In this document: in pieces, positions 1 to 11,452 of the stretch
Layout of the letters: every line of letters starts with the position of its first letter
Position numbering within the stretch: position 1 is the first letter of the stretch
Source: Vitellaria paradoxa
Taxonomy: Eukaryota > Streptophyta > Magnoliopsida > Ericales > Sapotaceae
Direction: 5' to 3'
DNA length: 64,000 nucleotides
NCBI GenBank assembly: GCA_019916065.1
Contig: CM034237.1
Span: forward strand, 186,001-250,000
Position numbers and translations under genes: made by a program
The notes under the pieces: generated by a model
What the model was told of the DNA's origin: nothing
Databases searched by the model: none
What the model saw: the letters and a program-made list of their open reading frames with translations, nothing else

Positions 1-1733
1 ATTAATAATTAATTAATTTTAGTTTGATTAAATAAATTATTTTATAACATTTATTATAATTATTTGTAGCAAAATGTTATTTAAGATTCTACAGGGGTGT
101 GAACGAATGTTTTACAGAGTAATTAAAAAAGATAAATTTTGTTATTACTTCTCGTTACCCACCCCCTTCATAAGTAACAATTTACCTTCATGTGTCTTCT
201 AAATTAATATAATGGAGGTCAAAATTATCCTAATAAATTTTACTCTCTGTTACCCCAAAACAAATATGTCATTAGTAGAGGAATTGTGAGTTGTTATACA
301 TGCGCATGTTAAAAGTACTCACAAAATTGAATTAAAAATTTATTTTTATTTTTTTAGGAGTTCTAAAAATAAGAATTGATAATATGATACCTGAGAAGTT
401 ATTTTCTTCGAGACATAATATTGTGAGTGAACTGCAGTTGCCAAGTTTTTTTGGAATTTGTCCCGTCAATTTATTGCGAGTTAAAATGAGAAGTTGAAGC
501 TGTTGAAGTTTCGAACACATATCCGCTGGCAAAGCACCTGCTAAATTATTTTAGTATTTAAAGCATAAAGACTCAACAATATTTTACCATTTTTCATCAA
601 ATATATTAATATGAATTCATTTTTATAGTGGAAATATTTTTTACTCTTGAATTATGAAAAAAAATCATAATTATTTCATATAAAACGTGTCAATGATAAA
701 GATTGAAACTAGTTATACTAACGTTGAGGGATTGAGTAAGGGAAGCCCCATCAATTTAAATAAAAACAAAAAGCAATAATGTAAAGCCCCCGGTATTATT
801 TTTTTTTTCTTATTACTATTGTTATTAATTATTTTAGAAATAAAAATAAAGTAAATGGTAATTTTTACTCTTACTGTAGGTGTATTTTTTTTTTTAAATA
901 TATGAGTTAAAATAAACCTTACGTTCACCTTTTCGTAGAGATCCGTGCGACAGTTTGTCGGACCCAACCCAGCCATTATTGAGAATTTGAGAGAGAATAC
1001 TTGAGACAGAGAGAGAGAGAGAGACAAAAAGCTGAGGCCAATCTCGGAGAGGAATAGTAATCTTAATTTTTTTCTCTTTTCTTTTTCTTCTTCTCCATCG
1101 CAAAAGCAGGGATGATATCCTTACATTCAGTAGCATTTTAATTAGCTATGGTCTTTTAACCTTTTCTTAAATGATTAAAATTGTTCTCCTATATTTTTTA
1201 ATTTTTTTAAATTATAAAGAACAAATAGGTCAAACAAACAAAAAAACTAAAATGTTAAATACTAAAAAATTAACTTTTTTTTCTTTTCAAATACAAAAAA
1301 TAATAATTATAATAATAAAAATAAACTATCTCCAAAAAAACTACACCAAGCACATAAAAAAACTTCCCGCGTATATCATCAACTTTTTATAATTTTCTTT
1401 AATTTTTACTAAATACATAATTTTTACCAAAAGTATCACATATCAACACTAGAAAAATAATTATAAAAAATTTAATTTTTATATTTACTAAACCCACTCA
1501 TAATAGTCCCTGCATGGAAGAGAGGTGGTCATCCTCTAAATGAAATATAGATAAATCATATATAGATCCCTTAAACTTTTAGATAATTATATATAGACTC
1601 ATTTAACATTTGAGATTTACAATTACTCCTCTTATTTTGAAATGTTACTAACCCTCGATTCCCTTTCGTTAATATTTCATCAAGATTTCAATTAAAATTA
1701 TGACATCAACAAAAAAATATTTTTCTAATATAC
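1..1733. repeat. Segmental duplication block A, left copy
   Basis: The sequence matches 56187-57713 in the same orientation, over exon 2 of the RLK and its flanking introns. Identity is clear throughout apart from indels. This copy has about 250 extra bases at roughly 800-1075, including a short GA microsatellite around 1008-1025, where the other copy has only a pyrimidine tract. Homology stops at about 1733, next to a MITE. It is already in progress at base 1, so the block extends past the left edge. Confidence 0.85.
391..537 (-). CDS. LRR receptor-like kinase, exon 2 (two LRRs)
   Basis: A 147-base exon (49 codons) encoding exactly two LRRs. It includes the motifs NKLTGQIPKKLGNCSSL and LEENNFSG. 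It lies between an acceptor (TAGCAG|GTGCT, exon starting at 537) and a donor (TCAG|GTATC, exon ending at 391). Both boundaries are phase 1, the same phase as the end of exon 1 at 2972, so splicing over the 2.4-kb intron gives ...NNLQ-G-ALPADM... and keeps the LRR repeat in register. A second copy of the exon, also open, lies at 56590-56736. The exon boundaries are inferred from splice consensus and repeat phase. There is no transcript evidence. Confidence 0.75.
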
Positions 1734-1736
1734 TAA

Positions 1737-1883
1737 AGGTCTGTTTGGCACAATGAAATTTGTCGAAAAATTTTAAAAATTTTTAAAGTTTATTCACTTT
1801 TTATCTCACTGTATGTATTACGAACCCACGAATTATCTTAAATTATCTAACTTTATCTCACTTTTTTCACTCCAAGTGCCCTC
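1737..1883. mobile_element. Tourist-like MITE in RLK intron 1
   Basis: A 147-bp AT-rich element that starts AGGTCTGTTTGGCAC and ends CAAGTGCCCTC, flanked on both sides by TAA (1734-1736 and 1884-1886). The imperfect inverted ends, the GTTTGG terminal motif and the 3-bp TAA duplication fit PIF/Harbinger (Tourist) MITEs. It shares an internal core of the form TTTTTATYTYACTRTAYG with elements near 7.3, 23.1 and 37.7 kb. Confidence 0.65.
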
Positions 1884-1886
1884 TAA

Positions 1887-2971
1887 GTTTACTCTAATGG
1901 ACTAAAATAACCTTCACTCATTTTGAATTTTTTTTGCTAAAATGAGATCTAAAATAGTCTTCGCTCAATACTTGAAGAACAAGATCAAAAAAAACTTGGG
2001 TAGATCACAATTTTTAGGTTGCCAACGCTACTTTATGTAGAAATTATCAGACCTCCCATTCTCAGAATGGTGAAAGCCTTCGTCAATGAAGGAGCAACCT
2101 TCAAGACCAAATTCCTATCATCCCAGACCCAATTTCTATCAAACACACAATCCTCATCACCGCCCTCTTTAAGAAATCCTAGCCGTTGATTCTCACCCCA
2201 TGACTCATTAAAACCAAATCACGTCATCAAACCGAGTAGCCCGTGAGAGCGAAACCCCCTGGTCACATGTCGGTAATCCAAGTAAAAGAAGAAGATGATG
2301 AAACAAACAGTAAAAAAGAAGAACCCCAGAATGCTAGTTGAGGGTCAGGAGGGGTTAAGCGCTTGATTTTCTTAAAGAACCCAAAGTAGGTTATTGTGTT
2401 TAGCCTTCTAGATGGGTGCTCACTCACTCAGCTCTGAAGATTAACGATTTATTCGAATAGGTCTTAAAAGAGAGGCAATTTGGAAGAGAAGAAGATGAGA
2501 AACAGGAAAATAGGCTTAGAAATGCAAATGGGTCATGATTTTGAGGCCACAGTAAAACCCCTTCAACATAAATATAGGGAGGAAGACAAAAAATGTAGAG
2601 AAAAAACGAACGGACAGTTAGACGAAAATAAAGGAAGTGGGAATAGACAGAACGGATGTGCTAAAGAAAGACAGATTTATTGTAGAACTAGATTTGCACA
2701 AAATGTGTTTTTATTTTCTTCTTTGGATGGGTTTGGTTTTTACTTATCAACCAATTACCCTTTATTGCAGAACTAGATTTTATATTTTAGATATAAAATA
2801 ACCTCCACTTAAAAAATATATATATATGCTAAGCATTTTATTCTTAACAACTCTTTTGTATAAAATATGGTCATGACATATAGCACTTAAATAAGAATAG
2901 TATTCTTGCATTTTTACCAATCTAAAAAATAAATAAAAATTACTAATTAAATAAAGAGGAGAGAATCGTAC
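1887..2971 (-). other. Remainder of RLK intron 1
   Basis: Intron sequence between RLK exons 2 and 1. The stretch 2000-2480 is richer in GC than its surroundings and looks like an old insertion, but I recognise no domain in it. A 98-codon plus-strand open frame at 2480-2776 is Lys/Glu-rich, matches nothing I know, and is probably chance. Confidence 0.5.
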
Positions 2972-3899
2972 CTTGGAGATTGTTGGATCCAAGATACAAC
3001 TCCTGAAGCATGGTTAAGTTCCCAATTCCGTTAGGAATAATCCCAGTGAATTTATTATAAGACAATGATAAAGCCTGAAGCTGTTTACATTCACCTATAG
3101 TTGATGGAATTTGACCATACAATTCATTCTTCAAAAGGAAGAGAGCTTCAAGTTTTGGAAGTCGAAGGCACATATCGTCGGGGAGACTTCCAGATAGTTC
3201 ATTGTATGAGAAAGCAATGAATTGTAATGATGAGATATTGAAAATTGTAGATGGTATAGAACCTGAGAACTGGTTTTGTCCAATCCGTAGTATCTTCAAT
3301 CTCTGAAGATTGCTAATCCTCTCTGGGATGCCTCCTGTTAAAAGATTGGAGCTTAACCTAAGGACCTCCAACCCAGAAATGTTACAGAGGGAAAGTGGGA
3401 AAGAGCCAGAGAAGGTGTTGTTTCTAAGGATCAAATATTGAAGTTTAGGTAACATTCCGAACCACGATGGAACGTCTCCACTGAAGTTGTTTACTGCAAA
3501 ACTGAGAATCTTCAAGCGATGCAATTGAGACAGCTCGCTTGGAAGATGACCATGGAAGTAGTTGTTGGAGAGGTCGAGTACGATCAGAAATGAGAGGTTT
3601 CCCAAGTGTGGAGCCACAGTGCCTCTAAGACGCATGTTTGTGAGATTCAAGGCTGTCACTCGGTCCCTGTGACGGCGAGAACCACAAGAGACCCCAACCC
3701 AATTGCAAACAGAGGTGGTTGTGGTCCAATTATCTTTCAATACGCGGAAAGGGTCATGGGTAACATGTGCTTTGAAGGCCAAAAGAGATGCAGATTGATC
3801 ATCGGTGGTGGTGAAGTTGGTAGGACTCAAAGCCAAGCAGCAAGCTAATGAGAAACAATGCATGCACAACACCATAAAGATGCAGCTAGTTTTATCCAT
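2972..3899 (-). CDS. LRR receptor-like kinase, exon 1 (signal peptide, LRRNT, first LRRs)
   Basis: This exon encodes the extracellular start of a plant LRR receptor-like kinase. I take the ATG at 3899-3897 (MDKTSCIF...) rather than the upstream in-frame ATG at 4010, because it is followed directly by a hydrophobic signal peptide (about residues 6-25). An LRRNT_2-type cap follows ([17 protein letters not shown], then the CNWVGVSC motif), then about nine 24-residue LRRs of the plant-specific LxxLxLxxNxLxGxIP form. The open frame has no stop up to a good donor, CAAG|GTACG, at 2972/2971, which breaks the codon in phase 1 within NNLQ-G. The gene runs leftward: exon 2 is at 391-537 and the TM and kinase exons lie outside the window. 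The LRR style matches LRR subfamily XII (Xa21/EFR/At3g47570-like), a family of immune receptors. That it functions in immunity is inference. Confidence 0.85.
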
Positions 3900-4622
3900 G
3901 GCGCCTGGATAAAGATGTGGGAATGATGCGATGGAAGTGAAGCGAGTCACCAACAAGTTACAAAGGATAAATAACGATGGGATGCAACTGTAGTAAGCAG
4001 AGGTGGACATAGAAAAAAAATAGTGGGTGGGGCAGAGCGGAACTTAAAAATTTTGGTAAGATTTGATAAGATGTATCTAAAAAGCTCTGAAATTGAATAA
4101 ATGATAAATAATAAAAAAAATATATGCAAAAAAAGATAAGCACTATTAAAAAAAATCTAAAATTAGATAAATAATAAATAGAATGAATGATTAAAAAAAA
4201 GCTGAGGTTATAAAAAATAAATGATAAAAAAATTCATCTAAAAAAATGATAAAACCTACCTAAACAAAAGATATATAAACCTATTTTAAAAATGGTTTAC
4301 CTAAACAAAAGATATAAAATTCAATAAACGATAAAAAATAAAAATAAAAAAAGCACTAACGTTGGGTAAACAAAGAAAATCAAAAGTTTTTTAAAATTTT
4401 GATAATAAATGTCTATTGAAATCCTAAAGGTGAGAGGCAGTTGGATATGGATGAAGGTAAATAAGAATAAATTATGGTAATGAGATCAAAATATACATAA
4501 CTAATTTAAAAAATAAAATAAAATGAGTAGGAGTAACTGTCCCTACTCTACTATAGGAGTAACTGTCCCTACTCTACTATAGTCACCTCTCCTTGTAGTG
4601 AGTCACCAACAATTTGAAGTTG
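3900..4622. other. Upstream region of the RLK gene
   Basis: Expected to hold the promoter and 5' leader of the minus-strand RLK. The part from about 4020 to 4530 is A-rich with no convincing single TATA box. It contains an exact 26-bp tandem duplication at 4530-4581. Confidence 0.4.
4530..4581. repeat. Exact 26-bp tandem duplication
   Basis: Two identical 26-bp units, 4530-4555 and 4556-4581, each starting GGAGTAACTGTCCC and ending CTACTATA. With no divergence between the units, this is a recent local duplication about 650 bp upstream of the RLK start codon. Confidence 0.9.
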
Positions 4623-5745
4623 GTTGGGTAACATTAATGTTTTTTTTTTATTTTTCATTTTTTTACGTTTAATTAGTTTTATTTTTTATTTTTTATTTTC
4701 AATTATAGTTTTTTTTTTTTGAAATACAAATTGAAAACATATTTAGTAATAAAGTTTTGTTTACAATCATTAATTTTATTTTAATAAAATATTTAATTTT
4801 ATTAATTTTTTAATAAAATTAACTGAATTTAAAAATATATTTAATATTAATTTAATTAATTAATTAATTTAATACTATAAATTTTTATTTTCATAGTGAT
4901 TAATTTTAATAAGTCATATTAATAAATAACATAATTTAATTGTAATTTTAATTTAATAAAATAATTTATTTTAATATTATGCAACAAAAATGGACAAACT
5001 GCTAAAATTGACAAAATATTTAAAAAAAAAAAAAGAATGAATACACGATTTTTCTGTTTATATTTCTTTGTTTATGTCTTTGGAGTGTCAAAAAATCTAA
5101 CAAGATCATCTGTTGATGTATCCAATCAAGTGTAAGGTTACTTCTGACGTGGTCAGACGAAGGTCTAATGGTATTAGGTGCCTTATGCTTCTTGACTTGT
5201 GACTCGAACCTTGAAACTAAACTGCCGGCCGAATTGTGTTGGGCCAAGCGCCACTCTAACGATCAAGTTAGAATACGTGTGGGGGAAGGGAAAGTTTAGA
5301 AACAATTTTAGTAAAGTTATTGTATGGTAAAACATGGTACTTCTCTCCCTTCCTCGTCCCTTATTTATTTATAGGTTATTTGGCATGTGTGATCCTTACC
5401 TAGACATCATGAGTAACAGTGGGGCTATGATCAAAACCATGCTGTATAGTTGGTATAGTTGTGGCCGAACTCATAATTGACAATGGGTGCAGGCATACCT
5501 TTTGTGCCTATCCATTAATGCGACACAAAAGATAGTCGGCTTCTCAACTACTAACTTATTTCCTCTTCGGATGTGTGTCACATGTTCGAGATAGATGCAA
5601 GCCACGTGTCTGAGATGGATGTATGCCATGTGTCAAAGATCTCCCTTTTAGTTTTCATTTTTTTCAAACCAAAAAAATAAAAATAGTTTTATCAAGATAA
5701 ATTTTATTGTTAGTTTTTAAAAATTTATTAAAAAAAACAGTAAAC
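4623..5745. mobile_element. Diverged TIR element (family of 7825-8690), split by an LTR-like insertion
   Basis: The left part (4623-5080) and right part (5650-5745) align with the element at 7825-8690, including a shared GCAACAAAAATGGACAAA motif near 4981, 8485 and (partly) 19527. The two halves are separated by a much more GC-rich insertion at about 5085-5650. The ends are degraded, so a target-site duplication cannot be read. Confidence 0.5.
5085..5650 (-). mobile_element. LTR-like fragment with G-box repeats and TATA box
   Basis: An insertion of about 565 bp, absent from the related copies at 8.5 and 19.6 kb. Read on the minus strand it has the order of an LTR. First come three 24-bp tandem units of the form GACACRTGGCNTRCATCYAT (about 5575-5635), one with the G-box/ABRE core GACACGTGGC at 5601-5610. 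Next is a TATA box, TATAAATA (5367-5374), followed by a CT-rich leader. Then a GTTAGAGTGGC motif of the kind common near the ends of plant LTRs (about 5246-5266). I see no clean TG...CA ends or 5-bp duplication, so it may be truncated. No protein is encoded. Confidence 0.5.
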
Positions 5746-6420
5746 ATGCCTTTAAAAAGGTAAATTATGACACTCTCTTAAGTATTTGGTTAAATATAAA
5801 TAGACACTAAGTTGCTAAAATATATCAAATGTTATTAATATTAAACTCTCATCGTTAATAATAATAAAAAAGTGGGTTTGATTTGAATATTTGCTTATAT
5901 TCTTTTTTACTGTTTCTTAAATATGCAAAAAAATCTAAAAATGGTTCAATTTTTTTTTTTTTAGTTTAATGATGATTATGATGTTAAAATCGACTTTTAC
6001 CCTTTCATAATCAAATATGCAAAAATTTCAAAACTTGTTTAAAAGTATTTTTCCAATTTAGTGCTGTTAAAGTTTTCGATCTTAATGAGTTACGGAAAAT
6101 GAGTCGCTGGTTTCATTGTCAATAACATTTGTAGAATAAAAAGTATTAATATTATATTCATATGTTGTTACCTGTATTAAGTCAAGTATTGAACGGGCAT
6201 AACTATAATTTAATTATCCTTTTATAAGTTTCAATTTTTGTACAAAAATAAATAATAAATAAATGTTATATTTTTAATAAAAAGTAAATTATATCATGTA
6301 CCTTTATATATTTTATATAAAATTTTATATTTATTCTTTTATTTTGTGACATATTAAAATCTACCAAAACTTACATTGTTTTAATTTTATCTAATCAAAT
6401 TTGGCTACATGTCGTTTTAC
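5746..6420. repeat. Segmental duplication block C, left copy
   Basis: This stretch aligns with about 19740-20570 in the same orientation. Shared landmarks are a TTAAATATAAATA motif, the GATCTTAATGAG site at about 6078, and TACAAAAATAAATAATAAAT near 6240. It is non-coding. At GATCTTAATGAG the other copy carries a MITE (19999-20333), so this copy preserves the empty site. Confidence 0.75.
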
Positions 6421-6973
6421 ACTAATTTTTTTAATTTATTTTACCATTCGAACACCACCTGAATCGCACATTTTAAAATAACCAAAAAAAAAAAAAAACC
6501 CAAATTCATTCAGAAAAACTTCCTTCCTTTCAGAGATAAAATTGCCCCATCAATCTTTGCTTTTCAAAAAGTTAGTCTTTACTTTTCAAAAAGTTTAATT
6601 TTCAAAAAGTTAGTCAAATATTTATGACGGACCATATACGTTCAAGGGTTTTTCTTTTTTTTTTTAAATTAAATATTTAAGTGTTTTATGACCCTTTAAA
6701 CATATTTAAGTGTTTTAATCTAACTTTTTTTTCCATGTACAACAATCTTATTTCTAATCTTGCTTTCCCTAAAGTATGCATTCCTACTATTTTATAAAAT
6801 TAATCTTTGTTTTTCATAAAGTTAGTCTTTACTTTTCAAAAAGTTTTTTTTTTTTCTTTTTTCGAAAGGTTTTCCAAAAGTATATCAAATTCATCTATTG
6901 TGTTTATTTCCAAAAGAGTTTCAAATCACATGAAGAATGCAAATTAAAAGCCTATTTAGAATGCAAATTAAAA

Positions 6974-7107
6974 GCCTATTTGGTGCTCTACAAAAGTCTA
7001 AAAATCTTAATAAATCTCTATAAAATTTATATTTTTTACTTACTATACGAATGAAAAGGTTGTAATTTTATAAATTTATACTAACTTTTATAATTTCAAA
7101 CAAACCC
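6974..7107. mobile_element. Probable Tourist-like MITE
   Basis: Ends GCCTATTTGGTGC and TTTCAAACAAACCC are imperfect inverted repeats. The centre has the TTTTTTACTTACTATACG core shared with the elements at 1737, 7245 and 23071. The target-site duplication is unclear. Confidence 0.4.
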
Positions 7108-7244
7108 AAGTTTGACTCTCTTTTTATAAATCTTTTCTCTAATTTAAAAAAAAAGTTTAATTATCCATTTTGCAGTGTTTTTCTTAAAAAAAAATTGATA
7201 ACATTTAATTTATAAGAATAATATCAATATGCATATTTTATATG

Positions 7245-7377
7245 AGCTTCGTTTGAATCTCACTAAAAAACACTAAAAATCTTTAAAAATTATTTATTTT
7301 TTATTTTATTGTACGAAATACAAACTAACAACTTTTATCAAATTTTATTACTTTTTTGTCACTATAGATGTTCCCAT
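7245..7377. mobile_element. Probable Tourist-like MITE
   Basis: Same family as the element at 37673-37809: both carry a core of the form TTTTTTATTTTATTGTA followed by AACTAACAA and a TATCAAATTTTAT motif. The ends (GCTTCGTTTGAA and an ATGTTCCC terminus) are weak. Confidence 0.4.
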
Positions 7378-7824
7378 ATTTAGTAAAACTAAAATTAATG
7401 TATTGTTAATCTTTGACATTAATTGTACCAGATTAAGAGTGCCTCTTCCTGTGATTGCCTTAAATGAAGTTTTAAATTTGATTGTCAATAATTGCCTTAT
7501 TAAAAGAGGTTTTAAACTAGTGGCCAAAGGCACTAGTTTGAGAGACATTTTACGCGTTTAATGACGAGATCAATGCCAAAGGTCCTCCACGCGTTATTTT
7601 TCTTTCTTTTTTTTTTTTTTTGTCCTTTCTTTTTTTTTTTAATTTTTTTTCACCAAAATGTTGTGGAAACATAACAACGTCAATCATTTCTAATCAACTC
7701 GTGTAACACGATCTAAAAATAGAGTTCATCTTAGTTTAGTTAATTTTAATAATTATCTCAACCACAAAAGTAAGAAGTATCAATTTTAAATCTTAAAACA
7801 ACTATTTAAGTTGATTTTTTAAGA

Positions 7825-8690
7825 GGCCGTTTGGTAATACTGTCGTTTTTCTATTACATTTATATGTTTATATTTTTTATTTTTTATTTTCTGTTATTGG
7901 CTTTTTTTCTAAAATAAAAACTGAAATTGCGTTTGGAAATACAATTTTTTTACAATTATTAATTTCTATTTTTGTAAAATATTTAATTTTATTAATTTTT
8001 AAAAATTAATTGAATTTAATAAATATATTTTATATTAATTGAATTTAATTATATTATTTAGTAAAAATAATTGAATAAAATATAAATATTATATCATTTA
8101 ATCCAGTATATATATTAATTATAATTTAATTATATTATTTACTAATAAAAATTAAATAAAATATATTTCATAATAATTTAAATAATTTAATTATGATATT
8201 TCTTAAAATTTATTAAAAATAATTTAATAAAATATATTTATATTAATTAAACTATTTATTAAATTAAATTAAATTAATATATTTTATTTTATTATTTATT
8301 GAAAATTATTTAATAATATATATTTCCTATTAATTAAATTAACTAATTTAATTTAATTATTTATTAGAAATAAATTAATAATATGTATTACATATTAATT
8401 TAATTAATTTACTTTAATTATATTATTTATTCAAAATAATTTTAATTTAATAAAATATTTGAATAAAATAATTTATTTTAATATGATGCAACAAAAATGG
8501 ACAAAGTAGGAAAATGGACAAAAAAATTTGTAACAGAAAAAAAAGAGTGAAAATACCTTTTTTTCTGTTTATGTTTTCATTTTTTTGGAAAAAAAAAAGG
8601 TAAATAGATTTAACAAATATGTTTTGTTGCCAGTTTAAAAAATTTTGAAAACATAAACAGAATAATAAAAAAATTATTGCCAAACAGGGC
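7825..8690. mobile_element. TIR element, best copy, no coding capacity
   Basis: An 866-bp AT-rich element starting GGCCGTTTGGTAATACTG and ending TTATTGCCAAACAGGGC. The ends are imperfect terminal inverted repeats. Diverged relatives occupy 4623-5745 and about 19265-19740. No transposase is encoded, so it is non-autonomous. The flanks show no clean target-site duplication, so I do not assign a superfamily (hAT or PIF/Harbinger are both possible). Confidence 0.55.
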
Positions 8691-11312
8691 ATAATGGTAG
8701 CCGTCCTGTCATCTTCAAAATAATTTTTACATATCACAAAAATTAATTAAATAAAGTTATAAAAATTTAAATTTAAATTGAGAAATATCATTATTTTTTA
8801 CTTCTAATTTTGTTTTTAAAAAAAGTCCTCCTTTAAAATTGGGCCCGATTGAAAAAAATATATATTTAAAAATAATTAAATAGTAAAATTTTTAGCAACA
8901 TTAATTATTTTGAATTTTTTTAAATATCAAGTCTCTTTTAATTTTATTTTTTCATAATTTGAATTTTAAATATCAGTTTTATTTTTTTCATTTGACACAG
9001 CATTAATCATAGAATTAAAAATATAATTAAAATGAGAAAAAAAATTATATAATGAAGTAACTAAAATAATTTGAAACCTTTTTAGTAGAAAGGATAGATT
9101 TTTTTGAAGAGTAGTTTCAATGATTAAAAAAGAATACGGGTTTAAATGAAAAAAATCAACTAATATAAGAGTCAATTAAAAACAACAAAATTTCAGACAA
9201 AAACATTTATACAACAAACATTTTTAAGCAAAAAAAATTAAAAGATGTTTACTCACAAACATTTTAATTCAAGTAAACTTGTTTGTTGTAAAACGAGTTT
9301 ACTCCTATTTTAGCAAAAAAAAAAAAAAAAAAAGTTAAAAGGAGTCCAACTTCAGTTTGTATTAATATGAAATTGTCTAATGAAAAAAAAATCTCTTTAT
9401 AGTACCAAAATAAATGTTTAGTCGGAACCATGTTATCAATAAAATAATACAATAACACATTGATACACATTAAAATTTAAATTATACAACAACTCATTTT
9501 GTTTTAAAGGAGTAATTTAAATTAAACATTTTAATAATTAAAATTTAAAGCACATAAATGCCTTATTAATTTCTTGCATCACTTTATGTTAATAATACAA
9601 TGCCACTGCTGAGTCAAATATTTATCACGTACTACAGACGTTCAAGGGGTTTTCTTAATGCAATATTCAAATGTTTTAGGGCACGTTAAACGTATTTAGT
9701 CCAACTTCTTTGCATACGCAAGTACCTTGTCCCTAGTCTTGCTTTCTCTAAAGCATGCATTCCTCGCATTTTTAATCCCTGTCAATCTTTGTTTTTCGTA
9801 AAGTTACTTTACTTTTAAAAAGTATATCAATTTCATCTATTGTTTTTACTTTTAAAGGAGTCTCGATTCCCTTTAAATATATATTGATTCTCAACGATGA
9901 CCTTGAATAAAATTTAAATGATCTTTTTTTTTTTCTTTCGATTTTTTCATGGTAGGCAAATGATGAATTCTAGCTAGTTATTAAATTCATTCATCATATA
10001 TATATTTTTTTGTTGATAAATTATATTTTACACTCTTATACACTAAATTTTATTTTGTCCCTTTATTTTAATTGTAACAATAAAAATAAAATAGTACTAC
10101 GGATTCGTCACTTCACGGGAAGTGCATTGAAAATTTACAGGAAAGTCACTTTGATTCGCAAGAAAATATGAAGAAGGATATTTTGGGATTTTGGTTACAC
10201 AGAAAGCACACATGCACTCGCTGGAAACTCGTGGGAAGACCCCTCCCATGAGTTTGGAAGCCAATTTCATGTAAGATTTTGAGCTATATATATTTTAGGA
10301 CATGGTAAATAATAAGAGGTTAAGATAGGATTTTCTAAGATTAGTGTTGAGGGAAAAGTTAAAAATAAGGTGATGGAGTACTTAAAAAGTTTTTTTTTTT
10401 TTTTTAAATTCTCTCATTTGCTTATTGTATTCTTATTACTTCATTTTTTATAGTAAAAATTAAACTATACCATACCCATAAACATATAAAAATAAATTTT
10501 GAATCACATATATATTGTATTCTTTTATTATGAGTGGTTTGTTGGTGTTCCTTTGTTTCCCACTATTCATTATTGTGTGGTGCATGATCCGTTATTCCAC
10601 ACAACAATTTCTATGAAAAATTATTATTTTTTTGTAATTTTAATATTTTTTATTTTATTTTTTACTTTTCACATTTTAAAGAGTAAAATAAGTATAATTT
10701 TTCTAATTTTGATGACATCATTATTTATTTATTTATTTATTTTGTTAACACTGCGTAGGTAATTAACAAGAGGGACGTAAAATTTAAATGTCCAAGTATT
10801 TAACTTAATTTTCGGAAAAGATGATTGTAATTACAAGAAATTTACTTTTTCTTATGCCTTTAATTCTGGTCTCTTACTTTGATTTGGACAGTAGTTCAAG
10901 TGACTGGTCTTGCACGGAACTAGGAGTCAAACTGGAATTATCATCTTGACTGTGTTTTTTATTTTCGACTGATTAATTCAAAGAAAAAATAAATAAATAA
11001 ATAAACAAAATAGACCAAGAGCTCGCGACAGTGTCAATGTTGGTACCGTTTAGAAATTTAAAATGTTAGTAATTTTTAGTATTTTTTTGGTTAAAAGTTA
11101 TTGATTATAATTTTTTTTGTATATTTGATAAAATAAATAACAATTTTAAGTATTTTTTGTAACTTTTTTTTGATAAAATATTTGATAATATTTAACAAGT
11201 TTTAGTAATTTTTAATAACTTTTAATAATTTTTGAATTGACAAATTACTGTAATTGAGTAAAAAAAATAAAAATTAATAATTTTTTATTAAAAATTGTTC
11301 TTCCGAGCAGTC
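8691..11312. repeat. Tandem segmental duplication, unit 1
   Basis: The block starts at GTAGCCGTCCTGTCATC and aligns with 11453-14775 in the same orientation through to a shared AATAATTTTTTATTAAAAATT tail. Landmarks in both units include the TTTGTTGTAAAACGAGTTTA segment, the TATTTTGGGATTTTGGTTAC segment (about 10178), and the GTAGTTCAAGTGACTGGTC segment (about 10890). It contains no recognisable gene. The open frame at 10499-10762 is AT-rich and not conserved in unit 2. Confidence 0.8.
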
Positions 11313-11452
11313 TCATAGGGGGTCTTTGGTGCGACGAAGATCGCTGAAAACTTTTAAAAACCTTTAAAATTTTGTAGCTCATTTTGTACTCCTCGTACTT
11401 CATAAAATTTTTTCAATTAATTTTTTTTGGTAATTTTTTTAAGCTGAATTTC
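11313..11452. other. Spacer between tandem duplication units
   Basis: Contains GGGTCTTTGGTGCGACGAAG and a run of TTTTAAAA-type sequence that resembles a degraded end of the local MITE family. Nothing else is seen. Confidence 0.3.

Larger units (their letters stand above)
6421..7824. other. Non-coding AT-rich repeat region
   Basis: No gene. The stretch 6590-7140 shares a family of sequences with 9600-9890, 12350-12640 and 22970-23070 (marker: TCTTGCTTTCCCTAAAG...GCATTCCT). The stretch 7490-7680 is a relative of 22090-22260 and 22387-22460. It holds the uninterrupted version of the site that a SINE occupies at 22275-22386. The motif ATGCAAATTAAAAGCCTATT is directly duplicated at about 6938-6980. 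Short open frames here look like chance. Confidence 0.5.

Noticed and set aside
713..1392. Overlapping open frames at 713-1027, 894-1136 (minus) and 1171-1392 (plus)
   Set aside because: They run through poly-A/T and GA microsatellites within a duplicated intron and are not conserved in the second copy at 56.9-57.4 kb.
2480..2776. 98-codon plus-strand frame in the RLK intron
   Set aside because: Lys/Glu-rich, no domain, no splice or promoter context. Likely chance, though the surrounding GC-richer stretch is unexplained.
3606..3848. 80-codon plus-strand frame
   Set aside because: Antisense shadow of RLK exon 1.
5020..5247. 75-codon minus-strand frame
   Set aside because: Lies in the LTR-like insertion and includes its TTGGCCCAACACAATTCGG segment; no conserved domain.
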